NCBI GenBank assembly: GCA_900184925.1
Contig: FXYJ02000001.1
Span: forward strand, 310,001-374,000
Source of the DNA: Ruminococcaceae bacterium HV4-5-B5C
GTDB lineage: Bacteria > Bacillota > Clostridia > Oscillospirales > Acutalibacteraceae
DNA length: 64,000 nt
Direction of reading: 5' to 3'
Positions 25,733 through 37,168 of this stretch are shown here, in pieces. Both the position numbers and the translations under genes were made by a program. The number at the start of each line of letters is the position of its first letter. Within the stretch, counting starts at the first letter, position 1. The notes under the pieces were generated by a model. The model did not search any database. It saw nothing but the letters and a program-made list of their open reading frames with translations, and was not told the DNA's origin.

Positions 25733-26731
25733 TCAGACACTGACGATTTTGGTTCCCGGGTAATACCAGCTGAGGATGTCACGGTAGCCGGCACCCTGGC
25801 GGGCCATTCCCTCCGCTCCGGTCTGGCTCATGCCTACACCGTGGCCGTAGCCTTTTACGGTAAAGGTGAACTGTCCGTTTTCGTGCGCGAGTGTGAAGTC
25901 GGCCGACCGCAGCCCGAACGCTTCTCGCACCTGAGCACCGGTCAGAGACTGCCCGCCGATCCGGATCGTTTTCACCGTGCCTGCGGCGGAGCAGTCCGGG
26001 CTGGCGGCCCAGCTCGCCGCGTCGCCTGAAAGGTTGGCTCCGGGGGCGGCTTTTTTCACGCGGGCACTGAAATCGCTTTCCGAAAAAGAAGCCGTCGTCT
26101 GGTAGCCGCCCGCAAACGCGTCCCACGGGCTGGCGACGGAAACAAGGTACGGGTACTGGGACCCCCAGACGTCCGCGGAATTTTCCGTGCATCCTCCCGA
26201 AATGGCAAAGTAGGTCGCGTCAATCAGCGCACCGCCGTACTGGATGGTTTGCCCGAGAACGGGAGCGACCGCCGTGTTCAGCAGGCCGGAGTATTTCTGG
26301 TAGGAGTCTCCCCAGCGTTTCTGCATCTCCGCGTCTGTCACATAAGTATTCCATTTTGAAGGGCAGGCATCGAAATCGTAGGAATTGCCGCCGGACTGCG
26401 CGCGCTTTATGTCGCGCAGCCTGCTGAAATAAGTATAGGAGGCGACGGCCTGTGCCCGAAGGGCTTCGACCGGCGCTTCGGGTGACATTTCTGCTGCGAC
26501 CGCGCCACGCAGAAAAGCGTTGTCGTCTACGGTCAGAACCGACCCGGTGGAAGAATCCCGGACGCGGAACTGCTTTTTTGAGGTGGGAAGCACGGCAGAG
26601 GGGCTCGGGGCGCTTCCCGATGATCCGCCCCCTTCGAATTGCCCGCCTCCGCCGAGCGCTGTAAGCGGAATCAGCATCATGGCGAGCAAAAAGAGCAGGC
26701 AGAGGAAGAGTACGCCTTTTTTTGAATTCAT
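25733..26731 (-). CDS. spoIID: Stage II sporulation protein D
   Basis: A 332-residue protein with an N-terminal signal anchor (VLFLCLLFLLAMMLIPLTAL), a Gly/Ser-rich linker, and the SpoIID domain (FLRGAVAAEMSPEAPVEALRAQAVASYTY, whose Glu is the catalytic residue for cleaving glycan strands). Further matches are AISGGCTENSADVWG, YPYLVSVASPWD and the C-terminal GYGHGVGMSQTGAEGMA. SpoIID trims septal peptidoglycan with SpoIIM and SpoIIP during engulfment. The partner genes are not here. ATG 26731 has GGAGG upstream. Confidence 0.93.
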   Translation of the reverse strand: MNSKKGVLFLCLLFLLAMMLIPLTALGGGGQFEGGGSSGSAPSPSAVLPTSKKQFRVRDSSTGSVLTVDDNAFLRGAVAAEMSPEAPVEALRAQAVASYTYFSRLRDIKRAQSGGNSYDFDACPSKWNTYVTDAEMQKRWGDSYQKYSGLLNTAVAPVLGQTIQYGGALIDATYFAISGGCTENSADVWGSQYPYLVSVASPWDAFAGGYQTTASFSESDFSARVKKAAPGANLSGDAASWAASPDCSAAGTVKTIRIGGQSLTGAQVREAFGLRSADFTLAHENGQFTFTVKGYGHGVGMSQTGAEGMARQGAGYRDILSWYYPGTKIVSV

Positions 26732-26891
26732 TTGTTTTCCCTCCTGCGCCGACTTCCAACAAAATACAGGAGCGCGGCGATAAAAATTCATAAACGTGAA
26801 ATTTTAAGAACAAATTGCCCGTGATATTCGATAAAAATGAAACATTATGATGAAATACTGCATAAAATTAAGGAAACGCCTTCACGGTTGC

Positions 26892-26920
26892 TTGACTTTG
26901 CCCCAGTGCTGATATAAAAT
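26892..26920 (+). promoter_or_regulatory. Promoter of the citrate synthase gene
   Basis: TTGACT (26892-26897), 17-base spacer, TAAAAT (26915-26920). Confidence 0.65.
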
Positions 26921-27011
26921 AAAATTACATTATTCAGCCGTGACAGGGAAAAGCCGCGCGGGAAACCGCAGGCGGCTTTATTTTTTACAATCGGACGGGA
27001 GACGATGAGCA

Positions 27012-28388
27012 ATGGTGACGGAGCAGGAAAAAATTTCACTTGACAGTTCGAGCACGCAACTCGAGGAACTGTGCAGGGAATATCGGGCCAATAACCAGAT
27101 TTCTCCGGAGAACTTCGAACTTTACAACGTAAAGCGCGGTCTGAGAAACCCGGACGGTACCGGCGTAATGGCCGGACTGACGCTGATCTGCAATGTGCAC
27201 GGCTATCTGATTGCGGACGGAGAGCGGATTCCGGATGAAGGAAAGCTGACGTACCGCGGCATCGACATTAATGATATTGTGAACGGGTGCGTCCGTGAAA
27301 ACCGCTTCGGGTTCGAAGAGGTCGCGTGGCTTTTACTGTTCGGCAAACTGCCGACGGACACGCAGCTGCAGCATTTTACGCAGGTACTCAGCGACTGCCG
27401 CGAACTGCCGGAATACTTTGCCGAGGACATGATTATCAAGGCGCCGTCCAAAAATGTGATGAATAAGCTTGCACGTTCTGTTCTGGCGCTGTATTCTTAT
27501 GACAGCAACCCGGACGATTCCTCTCTGGAAAACAACATGAGGCAGTCCATCCAGCTCATCGCGCGCCTTCCCAGCATTATGACGTATGCCTATCAGGTGA
27601 AGCGCAGACACTATGATAAGAAGAGCATGTATTTCCATCCCATCGATCCCACGCAGTCAACGGCCGAGTCAATCCTGAATGCCATCCGGCCGGACCGTGT
27701 GTTTACCGACGAAGAAGCGAAGCTGCTCGACCTCTGCATGATGATCCACGCGGAACACGGCGGCGGGAACAACTCTACCTTTGCGACGCGTGCCCTGTCA
27801 TCCACCGGTACGGATATTTATTCCGCCATTTCTGCGGGAATCGGTTCTCTGAAGGGCCCCCGTCACGGCGGCGCAAACCACCGTGTCATGATGATGATGA
27901 CGGAACTGATGGAACAGGTGAAGGACTGGGAGGATGAAGACGAGGTTGCGGCCTATCTGGAAAAAGTCCTCCGCGGGGAGGCTTCCGATCACAGCGGCCT
28001 GATTTACGGCATCGGCCACGCGGTTTATACGCTTTCCGATCCGCGCGCGGTGCTTCTGCGTGCGCATGCGAAAAAGCTGGCCGCCGAAAAGGGAATGCTC
28101 AAGAAATTCGAGCTGTTTGAGCGTGTCGAGAAGCTTGCGCCGAAGGTATTTGCAACGGTTACCGGAAAGACGAAGGTCATGTGTGCTAACGTGGACTTTT
28201 ACTCCGGACTCGTCTATGAGATGCTTGGCATCCCGAGTGACATTTTCACACCGCTTTTTGCCGTTTCGCGCATACCGGGTTGGTGTGCCCACCGCATGGA
28301 AGAGATGGAAACCTGCGGCAGGATTATGCGTCCTGCTTACCGGTCCGTGGCAAAAAACAGGCCGTATGTGCCGCTTGAGAACAGATAG
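27012..28388 (+). CDS. Citrate synthase
   Basis: A 458-residue citrate/2-methylcitrate synthase. The active-site residues are visible: His in MIHAEHGGGNNSTF, His in IYGIGHAVYTLSDPRA, and Asp in NVDFYSGLVYEMLG; the RH.GANH block (GPRHGGANHRVMM) is also present. In a fermentative clostridium it most likely supplies citrate for 2-oxoglutarate and glutamate rather than a full TCA cycle. No aconitase or isocitrate dehydrogenase is adjacent. It is followed by a membrane protein gene 24 bases downstream. Confidence 0.93.
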   Translation: MVTEQEKISLDSSSTQLEELCREYRANNQISPENFELYNVKRGLRNPDGTGVMAGLTLICNVHGYLIADGERIPDEGKLTYRGIDINDIVNGCVRENRFGFEEVAWLLLFGKLPTDTQLQHFTQVLSDCRELPEYFAEDMIIKAPSKNVMNKLARSVLALYSYDSNPDDSSLENNMRQSIQLIARLPSIMTYAYQVKRRHYDKKSMYFHPIDPTQSTAESILNAIRPDRVFTDEEAKLLDLCMMIHAEHGGGNNSTFATRALSSTGTDIYSAISAGIGSLKGPRHGGANHRVMMMMTELMEQVKDWEDEDEVAAYLEKVLRGEASDHSGLIYGIGHAVYTLSDPRAVLLRAHAKKLAAEKGMLKKFELFERVEKLAPKVFATVTGKTKVMCANVDFYSGLVYEMLGIPSDIFTPLFAVSRIPGWCAHRMEEMETCGRIMRPAYRSVAKNRPYVPLENR

Positions 28389-28412
28389 GGCATAATATTT
28401 GGAGGAATGTCT

Positions 28413-29414
28413 ATGAAACGCGCCTGGATTGCTCTGCTGATTACGTTCGCCGCGGTGCTTCCGGCAAGGTTTTACGCCGCTTTCAACCTTGTCGACCAGA
28501 AAAACGGCTTTTACACCGACGGAGGAACGCTTGTCGGGATTGCGGCGGCAGTCGCACTTCTCGGCGCCGTTCTGGCTTCCGCTTTTGGCAGAAGAAAAAC
28601 GCAGCCGCTTTCCAGAGAACCTCTTCGAAGCGTTTCTGCGGCCGTGTTTGCCGCGCTTTCCGGCGTCTTTGTTGCCGGTGAATCGATTGTAGGTCTTGCG
28701 GACGCAGGCGGCCCCACGCTCCTCAACGGGATTCTTGCCGTGCTGGGCGTTTGTGCGGCTGTTTCCCTGATGGCGGCGGCTTATGACTTCGCGTCGGGAA
28801 GCTCCGTCCTCCGGCAACGGCCGCTGGTGGGCCTTTTTGTGCCGATCTGGGGTTGTCTCCGTCTGGTTTCGCTCTTTGTCAGCTATGCTGCGGCGGTTGA
28901 CCGCTTTGAGGACATCTACCACACTTTTACGGTCGTTCTGCTCCTTTTATTCCTGTTTTCCCAGACAAAGTTCCTGACGGGTGTGGACGGGGAAAGAGGC
29001 GGCAGGATGATGTTCCTTTACGGTTTTCCGGCTGTTGTGGCCGCGCTGACTGATACTCTGCCCAACATTGCACTTCTCTTTGCGGGGAGGAAAACGCTTG
29101 GTACGTTCCCCGCCGGACTTTTTCTTGTAAACGCGGTTCTGGGAGTTTACGCGGCGGTTTATCTTGCAGAGGAAGGGAAGCGCCGCACCGTTGTGCCGAT
29201 GGTGGCGATCTCCCCGGACTTTACGGAAGACGGCGAGCCGGACGCCAAGGAAAAGCCTTTGGAGCACAGAGGCGGGAAAGAATCGAGGCAGACCCTTCCC
29301 GGAGCCTCCGAACCGCAGTGGATCGACTTTCTTCAGAAGGCTTACCACGCGGAAGACAGGTTCGTGGAGAAAGGAAGAAGTGTGCCCGATCTTTCGGGGA
29401 GACTGAAAAGTTAG
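28413..29414 (+). CDS. Polytopic membrane protein of unknown function
   Basis: A 333-residue protein with about eight hydrophobic segments over residues 1-270 and a hydrophilic C-terminal tail (about 270-333). I recognise no family motif. ATG 28413 lies 7 bases after GGAGG; the ATG at 28407 is too close to it. It follows citrate synthase on the same strand, presumably co-transcribed, and precedes the gap promoter. Confidence 0.7.
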   Translation: MKRAWIALLITFAAVLPARFYAAFNLVDQKNGFYTDGGTLVGIAAAVALLGAVLASAFGRRKTQPLSREPLRSVSAAVFAALSGVFVAGESIVGLADAGGPTLLNGILAVLGVCAAVSLMAAAYDFASGSSVLRQRPLVGLFVPIWGCLRLVSLFVSYAAAVDRFEDIYHTFTVVLLLLFLFSQTKFLTGVDGERGGRMMFLYGFPAVVAALTDTLPNIALLFAGRKTLGTFPAGLFLVNAVLGVYAAVYLAEEGKRRTVVPMVAISPDFTEDGEPDAKEKPLEHRGGKESRQTLPGASEPQWIDFLQKAYHAEDRFVEKGRSVPDLSGRLKS

Positions 29415-29435
29415 TTAAAAAACTATCAAAATCAC

Positions 29436-29464
29436 TTGTAAAACGTTCCCGAATGCTATAAAAT
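29436..29464 (+). promoter_or_regulatory. gap promoter
   Basis: TTGTAA (29436-29441), 17-base spacer, TAAAAT (29459-29464), with AGGAGG 7 bases before the gap ATG. Confidence 0.6.
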
Positions 29465-29484
29465 AGCAGTAGACAGATTAATAA

Positions 29485-30522
<1,038 letters not shown>

Positions 30523-30586
30523 TTGTGACACCTTGTTCCGGTTTTAATGTGTTTCATTTTTTGAAATACTGAGCATTGATTCGGAA

Positions 30587-30627
30587 AACACTCCTTACTG
30601 TAATTGTTGCAGTAAGGAGTGTTTTTT
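30587..30627 (+). terminator. Terminator of gap
   Basis: AACACTCCTTACTG pairs with CAGTAAGGAGTGTT around a 9-base loop, followed by TTTT. Confidence 0.9.
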
Positions 30628-30906
30628 ATAGCTTCAGGTCCGTCGAGGTGCTGCCTTCCAGCAGTTTGTGTCCTCTTTGAGCCGCGCCCTTTGGGCGGAA
30701 CAAAGGCATCAAGAGTTTCAACTTACAGTACCGGCGGAGCCTTGGAAGCAAATCTGTATTTTCACGAATTTTGTTGTGGTCAGGTTCCAATAATTTCGAC
30801 CCAGGGCAAAATGCAGTCGCTCAAAAAACGAAATTATTATTGATGCTTTACGAAATATATGGTATCCTCTGTTTCAGCAATTCAGGAAATAAGGAGGTCC
30901 AGCCTG
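30628..30906 (+). other. Gap upstream of glgP
   Basis: No gene is recognisable. A weak promoter TTGATG (30840-30845), 17-base spacer, TATCCT (30863-30868) lies before the glgP ribosome site. The composition is more AT-rich than the flanking genes. Confidence 0.4.
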
Positions 30907-33315
30907 ATGACTGACTTTTGGGATTCCGGGTTTTCTGCCGAGATAGAACGGCGGCTTCTGCTGAAATCAGGATGCACGTCAGAGAAAGCCTCCCCGCAGG
31001 AACTGCATGAGGCGCTTTCGGAGTGTCTCATGGAACGGATTGCTCCCGTATGGAACGAGAGCCGAAAAAAATACGCACGGGGAAGGCAGGTTTGCTACCT
31101 TTCCGCAGAATTTCTTGTAGGCCGGGCAATTTACAACAATCTTTTTGCTTTGGGCCTGACGCAGAAAACGAAGGAACTTTTTCAGAAAATGGGAACGGAT
31201 CTGAATTCCATGGAAGAAGTGGAAGATGCCGCTCTGGGGAACGGAGGACTTGGGCGGCTTGCGGCCTGCTATATGGATTCGGCTGCGGCGCTCGGAATGC
31301 CCGTTCAGGGATATGGGATTCGCTACCGGTACGGTCTGTTCCGGCAGGAATTTCAAAACGGATTTCAGTCGGAACGGGCGGATGATTGGTCCAGGTACGG
31401 GGATCCGTGGTCCGTGCGCCGGGAAAAAGAAGCTGTTACGGTGACATTTGCCGATCAGACGGTGCGGGCCGTTCCCTATGATATGCCGGTAATCGGATAC
31501 GGCGGAAAAAACATCAACACAATACGCCTCTGGCAGAGCGAACCGATTGATCCGTTCGATTTCGGTAAGTTTAACGACCAGGTCTATGACGAGGCAGTGG
31601 AACAGAAGAACCGTGCGGAAGACATTTCCCGCGTTCTGTACCCAAACGATACTACGGACGAGGGGAAAATCCTGCGTATCCGGCAGCAGTACTTTTTTTG
31701 CAGTGCTTCGGTTCAGGATGTGTTACGCTCCTACATCGCTGAACATGGCGATGATTTTGAAGCTTTTGCGGAATGTTACGCAATGCAGTTAAACGATACG
31801 CACCCCACCGTGGCTATCTGCGAACTGATTCGACTGCTCGAAGCGCACGGTGTTGCCTTTGAAGAAGCGCTTGCTCTTGCCCAAAGAACATTCCGCTACA
31901 CCAACCACACCGTTATGGCGGAGGCACTGGAAAAATGGGATGAAAGCCTGTATGCTTCGGTTTTGCCGGAAATCTGCGCCATAATCGACCGCATTGCACA
32001 GCATCAGAAAGTTCAGTTTACGGGTCTTGGGGGAAAATTTGCGGAGAACCTCCCGTCCTGTGCCATCGTGACGGAACAGGACGGTGAAGAAGCTGGAACG
32101 GACCCTGCCGGCAAAGGGAAAAAGACGATTCACATGGCTAACCTCGCCGTCTATGCTTCGAGTGCGGTCAACGGAGTTGCCCGATTACATACGGAAATAT
32201 TAACAAAACAGGTGCTCCGACCCTGGTATGAGCTTTACCCGGAACGTTTTCATAATGTAACAAACGGAATTACACAGCGCCGCTGGCTTGCCGTGTGTAA
32301 CCCGGAGCTGTCCTCAATGATTACCGATTTACTCAGCTCGGAAGAGTGGGTTACCGATCTGGCCCGGTTGAAACAGCTGGAACCGCTCGCCTCGGATCCC
32401 TGTGTGCTTGATGAATTTCTTAAAGTAAAACAGGAAAAAAAGCGGCAGCTTTCCCATTTCATTGCGGAGCGGGAAAAGGTGCAGATCCCGGAGGACTTTA
32501 TTTTTGACATTCAGGCGAAGCGTCTTCATGAATACAAACGCCAGTTTTTGAATGCACTCTCTATTCTTGACTTCTATTTTGGGATCAAAGACGGCAGCAT
32601 TCGTGATTTTACCCCTACGGCATTCGTTTTTGGGGCAAAGGCGGCGCCCGGATATGTGCGCGCCAAGGGAATTATTAAACTGATAAACGAAATTGGCTGT
32701 CTGGTGAATTCCGACCCTGAGACAAAAAAATATCTCCGCGTCGTTTTTGTCCGGAATTACGACGTATCCTATGCAGAAAAACTTGTCTGCGCAGCAGATC
32801 TTTCGGAACAGATTTCGACGGCCGGGACGGAGGCCTCCGGCACAGGGAACATGAAGTTCATGCTGAACGGCGCCCCAACTCTCGGAACCTATGACGGGGC
32901 AAACATAGAGATTGTGGAAAAAGCCGGGTTTGGAAACAATTATATCTTCGGCGCGCGCGTTGAGGAGCTCGACCGGATCCGCGAAAGCTATGATCCAAAC
33001 GAGATCTATGGGAAAGATGCCCGTGTGCGCCGCGCCCTTGATGCACTGATTGACGGCACACTGGATGACGGCGGTACCGGAGTCTTCAAAGAACTGCACA
33101 GTTCAATTTTGAAGGGCGCAAGCTGGCACCGGCCCGACCAGTATTTCCTGCTGTATGATTTTGCATCGTATCAGGAAGCACGTCTGCGTGCGAACCGGGA
33201 GTACCGGAACCGCCTTGCGTTTGCGCGCAAGGGATTCCTCAATCTTGCGAACGCAGGATATTTCTCCAGTGACCGCAGCATAAAAGAATACGCTGCAAAG
33301 ATCTGGCATATCTGA
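30907..33315 (+). CDS. glgP: Glycogen phosphorylase
   Basis: An 802-residue phosphorylase releasing glucose-1-phosphate from glycogen. Seen are YLSAEFLVGRAIYNNL, EDAALGNGGLGRLAACYMDS, QLNDTHPTVAICELIRLL, the phosphate-site region AKRLHEYKRQFLN, and the PLP-lysine block TEASGTGNMKFMLNGA. ATG 30907 lies 9 bases after AGGAGG. It opens a glycogen cluster with glgB, glgC, glgD and glgA, so synthesis and breakdown genes are adjacent. A truncated malQ fragment follows directly. Confidence 0.97.
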   Translation: MTDFWDSGFSAEIERRLLLKSGCTSEKASPQELHEALSECLMERIAPVWNESRKKYARGRQVCYLSAEFLVGRAIYNNLFALGLTQKTKELFQKMGTDLNSMEEVEDAALGNGGLGRLAACYMDSAAALGMPVQGYGIRYRYGLFRQEFQNGFQSERADDWSRYGDPWSVRREKEAVTVTFADQTVRAVPYDMPVIGYGGKNINTIRLWQSEPIDPFDFGKFNDQVYDEAVEQKNRAEDISRVLYPNDTTDEGKILRIRQQYFFCSASVQDVLRSYIAEHGDDFEAFAECYAMQLNDTHPTVAICELIRLLEAHGVAFEEALALAQRTFRYTNHTVMAEALEKWDESLYASVLPEICAIIDRIAQHQKVQFTGLGGKFAENLPSCAIVTEQDGEEAGTDPAGKGKKTIHMANLAVYASSAVNGVARLHTEILTKQVLRPWYELYPERFHNVTNGITQRRWLAVCNPELSSMITDLLSSEEWVTDLARLKQLEPLASDPCVLDEFLKVKQEKKRQLSHFIAEREKVQIPEDFIFDIQAKRLHEYKRQFLNALSILDFYFGIKDGSIRDFTPTAFVFGAKAAPGYVRAKGIIKLINEIGCLVNSDPETKKYLRVVFVRNYDVSYAEKLVCAADLSEQISTAGTEASGTGNMKFMLNGAPTLGTYDGANIEIVEKAGFGNNYIFGARVEELDRIRESYDPNEIYGKDARVRRALDALIDGTLDDGGTGVFKELHSSILKGASWHRPDQYFLLYDFASYQEARLRANREYRNRLAFARKGFLNLANAGYFSSDRSIKEYAAKIWHI

Positions 33316-33545
33316 GCGATCTCCCAAACCGCAGTCCTTTTGCACTTGGAACGGTTGGGGGAAACTGGCGCTGGCGCGTAACACGGAAAGCCCTGACTCC
33401 GGAGCTTGCGCACAGCATCCGGCAAACCACCAAACTTTACGGCAGATTGCAGGCTCCACCGGTTCTCCCGGACGGTGCTGCGGCAAAAGCCGAAATAGTA
33501 CGGAAAAAGGAAGTCACGGTGCAGAAAAGACCCGACTGTGTCTGA
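33312..33545 (+). pseudogene. malQ: C-terminal fragment of 4-alpha-glucanotransferase
   Basis: In the frame overlapping the glgP stop, the reading GGNWRWRV..KALTPELAHSI..TTKLYGR is the conserved end of MalQ (amylomaltase), which always finishes with NWRWR, an ELA helix and LYGR. The fragment is about 76 codons to the TGA at 33543-33545, with no start or ribosome site. The rest of malQ is missing, so an internal deletion seems to have fused the end of glgP to the tail of a former downstream malQ. The terminator after it is probably the old malQ terminator. Confidence 0.7.
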
Positions 33546-33590
33546 ACTTGTTTTGCTCCCTGCCTGCCTTCCTGTCTGTGAATTTTCCTC

Positions 33591-33625
33591 AGAAAAGCTC
33601 CCGGCTGTATGCCGGGAGCTTTTCT
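33591..33625 (+). terminator. Terminator after glgP/malQ remnant
   Basis: AGAAAAGCTCCCGGC pairs perfectly with GCCGGGAGCTTTTCT around a 5-base loop. Between it and the next promoter (33626-33846) I see only a 38-codon frame without a well-placed ribosome site. Confidence 0.85.
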
Positions 33626-33846
33626 GCTGTTTCAGCAGATTTTAGGAACCTTGAAGCAGTCTTTTGCCCTGCATGTGCGGAAATATTTCCGGAGGAAATG
33701 TCTCTAAAAAGAGGGAAATACGACACCGATCCGTGGTATGATGAAAGTGGGTTTCCTGACAAGGCAAAAGAGGATGATATTGTAGCAACATATACAAAAC
33801 TATCTGATATGTAATTGTTATATTATTAGAATGTAACTAAAAAAGC

Positions 33847-33874
33847 TTGCTATTTCCGGAATATGTGCTATGAT
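33847..33874 (+). promoter_or_regulatory. Promoter of glgBCDA
   Basis: TTGCTA (33847-33852), 16-base spacer, TATGAT (33869-33874). The transcript start near 33881 excludes the ATG codons at 33863 and 33881 and supports the GTG at 33920 as glgB start. Confidence 0.6.
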
Positions 33875-33919
33875 AGGAGCATGAAATGGCAGCAGCCGTT
33901 CGAAAGGGAGTCGTTTTCT

Positions 33920-35917
33920 GTGCCGGAACAAATAAAAGACTGCAAAAAGGATCTGCCGCTTAATCTTTTTCACCAGGGGACGAATTACCGGGCATATGAC
34001 TTCCTCGGAGTACATAAGTCTGAAACCGATGGAAAGGAATGCATGGTATGCCGCGTCTGGGCACCGAATGCCGGCGCTGTTTCCGTCACCGGGGACTTCA
34101 ACGGCTGGGATACTTCCGCGAATCCGTTGGAGAGGATTGGCGGGGGTGTGTGGGAATGTCGGCTGCCTCAGGTTTTCCGACAGTTTGAAGCCTATAAATT
34201 CTGTATCACCTCGGCGGACGGCGTGCAGGTGATGAAGAGCGACCCGTACGCATTTCATTACGAAGCGGCTCCGGGCAATGCTTCGAAATATTACGATCTT
34301 TCCGGCTTCGACTGGCATGACGGCGAGTGGTTTCGTCGTAAAAAAGCAAAGCCGCATTACGACAGGCCGGTGAATATCTATGAGATTCACGCGGGTTCCT
34401 GGCGGCGTTACCCCGACGGAAGCACTTTTTCCTATGAAAAGCTCGCCGAAGAGCTGATCCCGTACCTGAAGGATATGGGATACACCCATGTTGAGCTGCT
34501 GCCGATTACGGAGTTCCCTTACGACGGGTCATGGGGGTACCAGGTCAGCGGATATTTTGCTCCTACTTCACGCTACGGTGAGCCGAAGCAGTTTATGGAG
34601 TTTGTGGAAAAGTGCCACGAAGCGGACATCGGCGTCATTATGGACTGGGTGCCGGCGCATTTCCCGAAGGACGAGTTCGGGCTTGCAAAATTTGACGGAA
34701 CACCCTGTTATGAATATGCCGATCCGCGAAAGGGTGAGCACAAAGACTGGGGTACGCTCGTCTTTGATTACGGAAAAAACGAGGTTGTCAGTTTCCTGAT
34801 TTCCAGCGCCGTGTTCTGGCTGGAGTATTACCATATCGACGGACTTCGCGTGGACGCGGTTGCCTCGATGCTTTACCTTGACTACAGCCGCAAAGACGGA
34901 GAATGGCTGCCGAATGAAAACGGCGGAAATGAGAATCTGGAGGCCGTCGCATTTCTGAAAAAGCTGAACGAGACGGTCTTTGCCGATTTTCCCGAGGTGA
35001 TGATGATCGCCGAGGAATCCACCTCATGGCCGATGGTTTCACGCCCGACTTACTGCGGCGGTCTTGGGTTCAACTACAAATGGAACATGGGATGGATGAA
35101 CGACATGATGCACTATCTGTCGCTCGACCCTCTTTACCGGAAGTACAACCACGACAATCTGACGTTTTCGTTTTTCTATGCGTTCTCCGAGAATTTTGTC
35201 CTGCCGATCTCGCACGACGAGGTTGTGCACGGCAAATGCTCGCTGATCAATAAAATGCCGGGTACCTATGAGCAAAAATTTGCCGGAGTGCGCGCATTCC
35301 TCTGCTACATGATGGCCCACCCGGGTAAAAAGCTGATCTTCATGGGAACGGAATTCAGCCAGTTCATCGAATGGAATTTTGAAAAGGAACTGGACTGGCT
35401 CCTGCTCGATTATGAGCAGCACAGAAAGCAGCAGGCTTTTTTCCGCGATCTGAACCACTTCTATCTTGAGAATGCGCCTCTCTGGGAAATTGATTTCTCG
35501 TGGGAGGGCTTCGCTTGGATCGCCAATGACGATTACACGCAGAGCGTGATTGCATTCCGCAGGATCGACCGTTCCGGCAGGGAACTGATCGCCGTCTGCA
35601 ACTTCCTCCCTGTGCGGCGTGACGATTACCGCATCGGTGTTCCGCAGGCGGGCCTGTATGAGGAAGTCTTTTCTTCCGACGCCGAGAAATACGGCGGGAG
35701 CGGAATCACAAACGGGCATGATATCCGCAGCTCGGAACCCGGAATGCACGGCTGCGAACAGTCCATCAGCCTGACCCTGCCGCCGCTTTCGGTACTTTAC
35801 CTGCGGTGCAGACGCAGAACGACGCAGACGGCCCGGTCTCCGGGGCTGCCGTGCGGAAAAGAATCTCCGGCGGGGAAACGCCGTTCCAACCGCGGAACGG
35901 GCGCGCCGAACGTTTGA
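33920..35917 (+). CDS. glgB: 1,4-alpha-glucan branching enzyme
   Basis: A 665-residue GH13 branching enzyme. An N-terminal CBM48 ([19 protein letters not shown]) precedes the barrel with [27 protein letters not shown], the nucleophile region [16 protein letters not shown], the acid [10 protein letters not shown] and [13 protein letters not shown]. The C-terminus has an Arg/Gly-rich extension after the all-beta domain. GTG 33920 follows AAGGGAG by 9 bases. It adds alpha-1,6 branches to the chain made by GlgA, and glgC starts 15 bases after it. Confidence 0.95.
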   Translation: MPEQIKDCKKDLPLNLFHQGTNYRAYDFLGVHKSETDGKECMVCRVWAPNAGAVSVTGDFNGWDTSANPLERIGGGVWECRLPQVFRQFEAYKFCITSADGVQVMKSDPYAFHYEAAPGNASKYYDLSGFDWHDGEWFRRKKAKPHYDRPVNIYEIHAGSWRRYPDGSTFSYEKLAEELIPYLKDMGYTHVELLPITEFPYDGSWGYQVSGYFAPTSRYGEPKQFMEFVEKCHEADIGVIMDWVPAHFPKDEFGLAKFDGTPCYEYADPRKGEHKDWGTLVFDYGKNEVVSFLISSAVFWLEYYHIDGLRVDAVASMLYLDYSRKDGEWLPNENGGNENLEAVAFLKKLNETVFADFPEVMMIAEESTSWPMVSRPTYCGGLGFNYKWNMGWMNDMMHYLSLDPLYRKYNHDNLTFSFFYAFSENFVLPISHDEVVHGKCSLINKMPGTYEQKFAGVRAFLCYMMAHPGKKLIFMGTEFSQFIEWNFEKELDWLLLDYEQHRKQQAFFRDLNHFYLENAPLWEIDFSWEGFAWIANDDYTQSVIAFRRIDRSGRELIAVCNFLPVRRDDYRIGVPQAGLYEEVFSSDAEKYGGSGITNGHDIRSSEPGMHGCEQSISLTLPPLSVLYLRCRRRTTQTARSPGLPCGKESPAGKRRSNRGTGAPNV

Positions 35918-35932
35918 AAGAAGGGTAACGTT

Positions 35933-37168
35933 ATGCTCCCAAAACAGGAAGTAGTCGCCATGCTTCTGGCGGGGGGGCAGGGCAGCCGCCTCGGTGTGCT
36001 GACCAAGAGCCTCGCAAAGCCCGCCGTCCCGTACGGAGGGAAATACCGTATTATTGACTTTCCGCTTTCCAACTGTGTCAATTCCGGCATCGAGTGCGTG
36101 GGCGTGCTCACCCAGTATCAGCCGCTGGAACTCAACGAGTACATCGGCAACGGTCAGCCCTGGGACCTTGACAGCACCAGCGCGGGCGTGCGCGTTCTGC
36201 CGCCGTTTCAGCGCAGCCGTAAGTCGGACTGGTACAAGGGAACCGCCAATGCAATTTACCAGAACATCCCGTACATTGAACGGTATAACCCGGAGTATGT
36301 GATTGTACTTTCGGGCGACCACATCTACAAGATGGATTACTCCAAAATGATTGCGTTCCACAAGGAGAAAAAGGCCGACTGTACCATTGCGGAAATCGAA
36401 GTGCCCATGGAGGAGGCCTGCCGGTTCGGCATTCTCAACACGAACGGCGACGGTTCCATCTACGAGTTCGACGAAAAGCCGAAACAGCCCAGAAGCAACC
36501 AGGCTTCGATGGGCATCTATGTTTTCACCTGGAGCAAGCTGCGGAAGTATCTGGAAGCGGATGAAGCCGACCCGAAGTCCTCGAACGACTTCGGCAAGGA
36601 TGTTCTTCCCGCCATGCTGAACGCAGGGGAGAGAATGTTCGCCTATCCGTTCGAAGGATACTGGAAAGATGTCGGCACCATCGACAGCCTCTGGGAGTCG
36701 AATATGGACCTTCTCAACCCGAAGATCCCGCTCGACCTCAGTGAGGAAAAGTGGAAGATTTACTGCCGGAACCCCGTTATGCCGCCGCACTATATTTCCA
36801 AAGACGCGAAAGTTCAGAATTCTCTGATCGCGGAGGGTGGGAACGTCTGCGGCACCGTTGATTTCGCCGTCCTGTTTTCCGGAGTCTACATTGCGCCCGG
36901 GGCGGTTGTGCGGGATTCCATCATCATGCCGAACACACGCATTGAGGAAGGCGCCGTCGTGCAGTACGCCATTGTTGCCGAGAATTGTGTGATCGGCAAG
37001 AACACGGTCGTCGGCAGGCGGCCGGAGGATATGGAAAACAAGGATGACTGGGGCGTCGCGGTCATCGGCGACGGCTGCGTCATTCCGCCGGACACAGTGG
37101 TTCCTCCGAAGGCGATGATCGACCGGGAACAGCTCGGGAAGGAAGTGGGAAACAATGCGCGGAAATGA
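35933..37168 (+). CDS. glgC: Glucose-1-phosphate adenylyltransferase, catalytic subunit
   Basis: A 411-residue nucleotidyltransferase with left-handed beta-helix C-terminus. The catalytic loop is intact ([22 protein letters not shown]), with [40 protein letters not shown] and the sugar-phosphate region [18 protein letters not shown]. It makes ADP-glucose, the committed step of glycogen synthesis. It overlaps glgD by 14 bases, indicating translational coupling and a GlgC-GlgD complex. Confidence 0.97.
   Translation: MLPKQEVVAMLLAGGQGSRLGVLTKSLAKPAVPYGGKYRIIDFPLSNCVNSGIECVGVLTQYQPLELNEYIGNGQPWDLDSTSAGVRVLPPFQRSRKSDWYKGTANAIYQNIPYIERYNPEYVIVLSGDHIYKMDYSKMIAFHKEKKADCTIAEIEVPMEEACRFGILNTNGDGSIYEFDEKPKQPRSNQASMGIYVFTWSKLRKYLEADEADPKSSNDFGKDVLPAMLNAGERMFAYPFEGYWKDVGTIDSLWESNMDLLNPKIPLDLSEEKWKIYCRNPVMPPHYISKDAKVQNSLIAEGGNVCGTVDFAVLFSGVYIAPGAVVRDSIIMPNTRIEEGAVVQYAIVAENCVIGKNTVVGRRPEDMENKDDWGVAVIGDGCVIPPDTVVPPKAMIDREQLGKEVGNNARK

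Noticed and set aside
30619..30843. 74-codon frame between gap and glgP
   Set aside because: It begins inside the gap terminator and has no convincing start signal or family resemblance.
33698..33814. 38-codon frame (MSLKRGKYDTDPWYDE…) before glgB
   Set aside because: GGAGG is only 2 bases from the ATG, and I recognise no family; possible but unsupported.
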